Notes under the pieces: generated by a model | Database searches by the model: none | Told to the model about the DNA's origin: nothing | What the model saw: only the letters and a program-made list of their open reading frames with translations | Shown here: positions 6,605 to 8,327 of the stretch, piece after piece | How the letters are laid out: every line of letters begins with the position of its first letter | How positions within the stretch are numbered: position 1 is the stretch's first letter | Made by a program: the position numbers and the translations under genes | Source of the DNA: Clostridia bacterium | GTDB taxonomy: Bacteria > Bacillota_A > Clostridia > Oscillospirales > CAG-272 | DNA length: 8,327 nt | NCBI GenBank assembly: GCA_017408625.1 | Contig: JAFQUG010000087.1 | Location: 1-8,327 of the forward strand | Reading direction: 5' to 3'

Positions 6605-7224
6605 GACATGCATTCTGGAGCGGCATTGCCTCGGGCATGCTGGTCGGCATCGGCGGAACGGTGTACCTGTCCTGCGAAAACAAGGTCGTGGGAGCGGCGC
6701 TGTTCTCGGTGGCACTCTTGTGCATTTGCCTTTTGGGACTTTACCTCTACACCGGTAAGATCGGCGTCTTTATGGAAAAGCCGGATAAAAAAAGTGCGCT
6801 GGCATTGCCCATCGGCCTTGGCGGCAACGTGATCGGTGCTGCGCTGACAGGCGTGCTGACCGCGCTTGCCAAGCCCTCGCTGATCGACGCAGCGCAAAAG
6901 GCCTGCACCGCAAAGCTTGAAAACGGCCTTTGGCGCGGACTGATCGCGGCGGTATTCTGCGGCGTGCTGATGTACGCGGCAGTCAAGACCTACGGAGCAA
7001 AGGGAACCCTGCTTGGCATCATTTTCTGCATTCCCACCTTTATTCTTTGCGGCTTTGAGCACTCAATTGCGGATGCGTACTATTTCACGGTTGCATCCAT
7101 GCGCGGCGCGTTTGATCCCATGAGAGTGGTGTTCATCCTGGTCGCGGTGCTTGGCAACACGCTTGGCGGCTGGGTGCTGCCCGTGCTGGCAAGGCTTGCA
7201 AAGGGAAAGGAACAGGTTAGTTAG
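6598..7224 (+). CDS. Short formate/nitrite transporter (FNT) family channel
   Basis: 208 residues with six hydrophobic segments at about 5-25, 30-52, 68-92, 110-130, 136-155 and 175-198. CGFEHSIADAYYF at 151-163 matches the most conserved FNT block; FocA of E. coli has GFEHSIANMF with the pore histidine, here H155. LYLYTGKIGVF at 48-58 corresponds to the FocA LFTSTV loop with its constriction threonine, here T52. GNVIGAAL (76-83) and LGNTLGGWV (185-193) match the two family GN-x2-G helix starts. FNT proteins are pentameric channels for formate, nitrite, hydrosulfide or lactate. This one is about 70 residues shorter than FocA, mainly in loops. It overlaps purM by seven bases with GAGGAG at 6581-6586 and precedes purN, which suggests a link to formate for purine formylation (inference). 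Its substrate cannot be read from sequence. Confidence 0.8.
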   Translation: MLRHAFWSGIASGMLVGIGGTVYLSCENKVVGAALFSVALLCICLLGLYLYTGKIGVFMEKPDKKSALALPIGLGGNVIGAALTGVLTALAKPSLIDAAQKACTAKLENGLWRGLIAAVFCGVLMYAAVKTYGAKGTLLGIIFCIPTFILCGFEHSIADAYYFTVASMRGAFDPMRVVFILVAVLGNTLGGWVLPVLARLAKGKEQVS

Positions 7225-7358
7225 CGTGAAAGTTCACATCATATTCCCATTTGCTTAACCATTCACGCTTAAACTTCCCCTAAAAATGGGTATTGACCCA
7301 TTTTTGGAGCAAAGCTCCGCGGTGAAGTTTCAAAACTATTTGCGCCGCCGCAGGCGGC
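7223..7358 (+). repeat. Hairpin-rich intergenic region between fnt and purN
   Basis: Several inverted repeats are packed in about 135 bases. AGCGTGAA (7223-7230) pairs with TTCACGCT (7262-7269). AAACTTC (7271-7277) pairs with GAAGTTT (7324-7330). Inside that pair, AAAAATGGGT (7282-7291) and ACCCATTTTT (7296-7305) form a perfect 10-pair stem with a 4-base loop, and GGAGC (7306-7310) pairs with GCTCC (7314-7318). Finally GCCGCC (7344-7349) pairs with GGCGGC (7353-7358) directly before purN. The A-tract stem is not followed by a free T-run, so it is at best a weak terminator. The arrangement suggests an interspersed palindromic repeat or an RNA processing/attenuation element; copies elsewhere cannot be checked here. 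Confidence 0.6.
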
Positions 7359-7360
7359 AT

Positions 7361-7364
7361 GGAG
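7361..7364 (+). promoter_or_regulatory. Ribosome binding site deciding the purN start
   Basis: GGAG lies six bases before the ATG at 7371. The upstream in-frame ATG at 7359 has no usable Shine-Dalgarno; its upstream bases are locked in the 7344-7358 hairpin, and it overlaps this GGAG. The site favours the start at 7371. The adjacent hairpin could influence ribosome access. Confidence 0.7.
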
Positions 7365-7370
7365 ATTAAA

Positions 7371-8015
7371 ATGGAACAGAGCTTACAAAATAAAACGCGC
7401 ATCGCCGTGCTGGTTTCGGGCGGCGGCACCAATCTGCAGGCGTTGATCGACGCGCAAGGACGCGGCGAGCTTGGCGGCGGCGAGATTTCGCTGGTGCTCG
7501 CGTCAAAGCCGGGCGTGTACGCCTTGGAGCGCGCTGCCAACGCAGGCATTGAGGGAAAGGTGCTTGCCCGCAAGGAATATGCCGATGCGGATGCTTATAC
7601 AAAGGCGTTGGTTGAAACGCTGCAAAAGGAAAAGATTGATCTTGTCGTGCTGGCAGGATTTATGATCATCATTGGTGAGGAGATGTATCGTGCATTCCCC
7701 AATCGAATCATCAACGTGCATCCGGCGCTGATTCCGTCGTTCTGCGGACAAGGCTTTTACGGCTTGCACGTGCACGAGGCGGCACTTGCCAAGGGCGTCA
7801 AGGTGTCGGGTGCTACCGTGCATTTCGTTACCCCCGAGTGTGACGCAGGACCTATCGTTCTGCAAAAGGCGGTGGACGTGCACGAGGACGACACCCCCGA
7901 GAGCTTGCAAAAGCGCATCATGCAAGAGGCTGAGTGGAAAATTTTACCCGAAGCGGTCAGCCTGTTCTGCCAAGGCAGATTAAAGGTTGAGGACGATAGA
8001 GTTTATATCCAATAA
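7371..8015 (+). CDS. purN: Phosphoribosylglycinamide formyltransferase (folate-dependent)
   Basis: 214 residues from the chosen ATG; starting at 7359 would add only MEIK. PurN transfers the formyl group from 10-formyl-tetrahydrofolate to GAR, step 3 of purine synthesis, in the cytoplasm. Seen: VSGGGTNLQALIDA at 15-28 (phosphate-binding loop), the NVHPALIPSF block at 115-124 with catalytic N115 and H117, GATVHFVT at 147-154, and DAGPIV at 158-163 with the catalytic aspartate D158. These are the Asn-His-Asp triad of the family. The gene is complete and looks functional. It is separated from fnt by 146 bases of structured DNA and from the purO-like gene by a nested palindrome, yet no new promoter is evident, so it is probably part of the same ZTP-regulated transcript. 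Use of formyl-folate links it directly to the ligand logic of the riboswitch. Confidence 0.96.
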   Translation: MEQSLQNKTRIAVLVSGGGTNLQALIDAQGRGELGGGEISLVLASKPGVYALERAANAGIEGKVLARKEYADADAYTKALVETLQKEKIDLVVLAGFMIIIGEEMYRAFPNRIINVHPALIPSFCGQGFYGLHVHEAALAKGVKVSGATVHFVTPECDAGPIVLQKAVDVHEDDTPESLQKRIMQEAEWKILPEAVSLFCQGRLKVEDDRVYIQ

Positions 8016-8140
8016 GGGATTACCCACACGCCCCGCCCAAGATCCTTCGCGGCGCATTTTTCGCCTGTCATCCTCGAGCGAAGCGAAGGATCTTGGCGAA
8101 AAATGCTTGCTCGAGGATGACAGGGCGGGGCAGGGTTCCC
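8016..8140 (+). repeat. Nested palindromic repeat between purN and the purO-like gene
   Basis: Outer arms GCCCCGCCC (8030-8038) and GGGCGGGGC (8123-8131) are perfect 9-base complements; ACCC/GGGT (8022-8025, 8133-8136) and GGGA/TCCC (8016-8019, 8137-8140) extend them. Inner arms GCATTTTTCGCC (8054-8065) and GGCGAAAAATGC (8095-8106) are perfect 12-base complements. The inner arms enclose a quasi-palindromic core (8066-8094), TGTCATCCTCGAGC-GAA-GCGAAGGATCTT. The outer arms enclose the same core in reverse, split into 8039-8050 and 8109-8122. As a result 8037-8050 complements 8083-8096 (14 bases) and 8064-8079 complements 8109-8124 (16 bases) in crossing fashion. Variants of TGTCATCCT-GAGCGAAGCG-AAGGAT recur, from memory, between genes of many bacteria. 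No T-run follows, so it is not a classical terminator. Confidence 0.85.
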
Positions 8141-8174
8141 CTAACAAACATATTTCACCATAAGGAGAACAAAA

Positions 8175-8327
8175 ATGAAGGTAACTACCATCGCAGAAGA
8201 ACTGAACTCTCTTGCCTACCACGGCAGAGGCATTATCATCGGCAAGTCGGCTGACGGCAAAAAGGCAGTCACCGCATATTTTATCATGGGCAGAAGCGTC
8301 AACAGCCGCAACCGCGTGTTCGTGGCA
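8175..8327 (+). CDS. IMP cyclohydrolase, archaeal PurO type (N-terminal part)
   Basis: The first 51 codons are present and the frame is open to the window edge. Residues 17-23 read GRGIIIG, then KSADGKKAV and AYFIMGRSVNSRNRVFVA at 34-51. The pattern of a glycine-rich start, a DG turn, then AYxxxxRSxxSxNR fits the IMP_cyclohyd (PurO-like) family, which closes the second purine ring: FAICAR to IMP. This is not the N-terminus of the bifunctional bacterial PurH, so the organism probably splits the last two steps, with a separate AICAR formyltransferase likely nearby. TAAGGAG at 8161-8167 lies seven bases before the ATG. The context at the end of a purine operon supports the call. The gene name is withheld because only about a fifth of the protein is visible. 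Confidence 0.75.
   Translation, partial: MKVTTIAEELNSLAYHGRGIIIGKSADGKKAVTAYFIMGRSVNSRNRVFVA

Noticed and set aside
7282..7305. A-tract hairpin as an intrinsic terminator after fnt
   Set aside because: The Ts are consumed by pairing with the A-tract and the next bases are GGAGC. The GC part is only four pairs, so at most weak termination.
8030..8131. CRISPR repeat or intrinsic terminator at the purN-purO gap
   Set aside because: There are no regularly spaced direct repeats with unique spacers and no T-run after the stem. The structure is explained by nested inverted repeats.

Overview
The window looks like chromosome from an anaerobic, low- to mid-GC Gram-positive bacterium (Bacillota, probably a gut-type Clostridia). 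The grounds are strong AGGAG ribosome sites, near-perfect TTGACA-17-TATAAT promoters, an ammonia-dependent asparagine synthetase, a YmdB-type gene, a ZTP riboswitch and a PurF that keeps iron-sulfur cysteines. The exact taxon cannot be fixed from sequence alone.

Layout. On the minus strand at the left edge, a CPBP-family membrane protease gene (43-1197) overlaps by 4 bases the start of a YmdB-like metallophosphoesterase gene that runs off the window. A divergent promoter region (1198-1375) separates this pair from a plus-strand pair: asnA (1376-2386) and a diacylglycerol-kinase-family lipid kinase (2431-3273). From 3366 a consensus promoter drives a leader that folds as a ZTP (pfl) riboswitch, whose 3' end is shared with a strong intrinsic terminator (3477-3522). 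Behind it lies a purine operon: purE (3553-4047), purF (4080-5507), purM (5555-6604), a short formate/nitrite-transporter (FNT) family membrane protein overlapping purM (6598-7224), purN (7371-8015), and the start of an archaeal-type IMP cyclohydrolase, purO-like (8175 to the edge).

How the genes fit together. The operon encodes steps 1 (PurF), 3 (PurN), 5 (PurM), 6 (PurE) and the last step (PurO-like) of de novo IMP synthesis. ZTP accumulates when 10-formyl-tetrahydrofolate is short. A ZTP-controlled operon that also holds a formate channel next to the formyl-transfer enzyme PurN suggests coupling of formate movement to one-carbon supply for purines (inference).

Three things stand out. PurF has lost the N-terminal cysteine nucleophile and other glutaminase residues but keeps its PRPP site and the four cysteines that match the Fe-S ligands of B. 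subtilis PurF. The FNT gene is embedded in the purine operon. The purN-purO gap carries a two-level nested palindrome in which one quasi-palindromic repeat core appears to sit inside the loop of an inverted copy. The fnt-purN gap is also unusually rich in hairpins. No tRNA, rRNA, CRISPR array or insertion sequence was seen. No gap longer than 300 bases lacks a gene.
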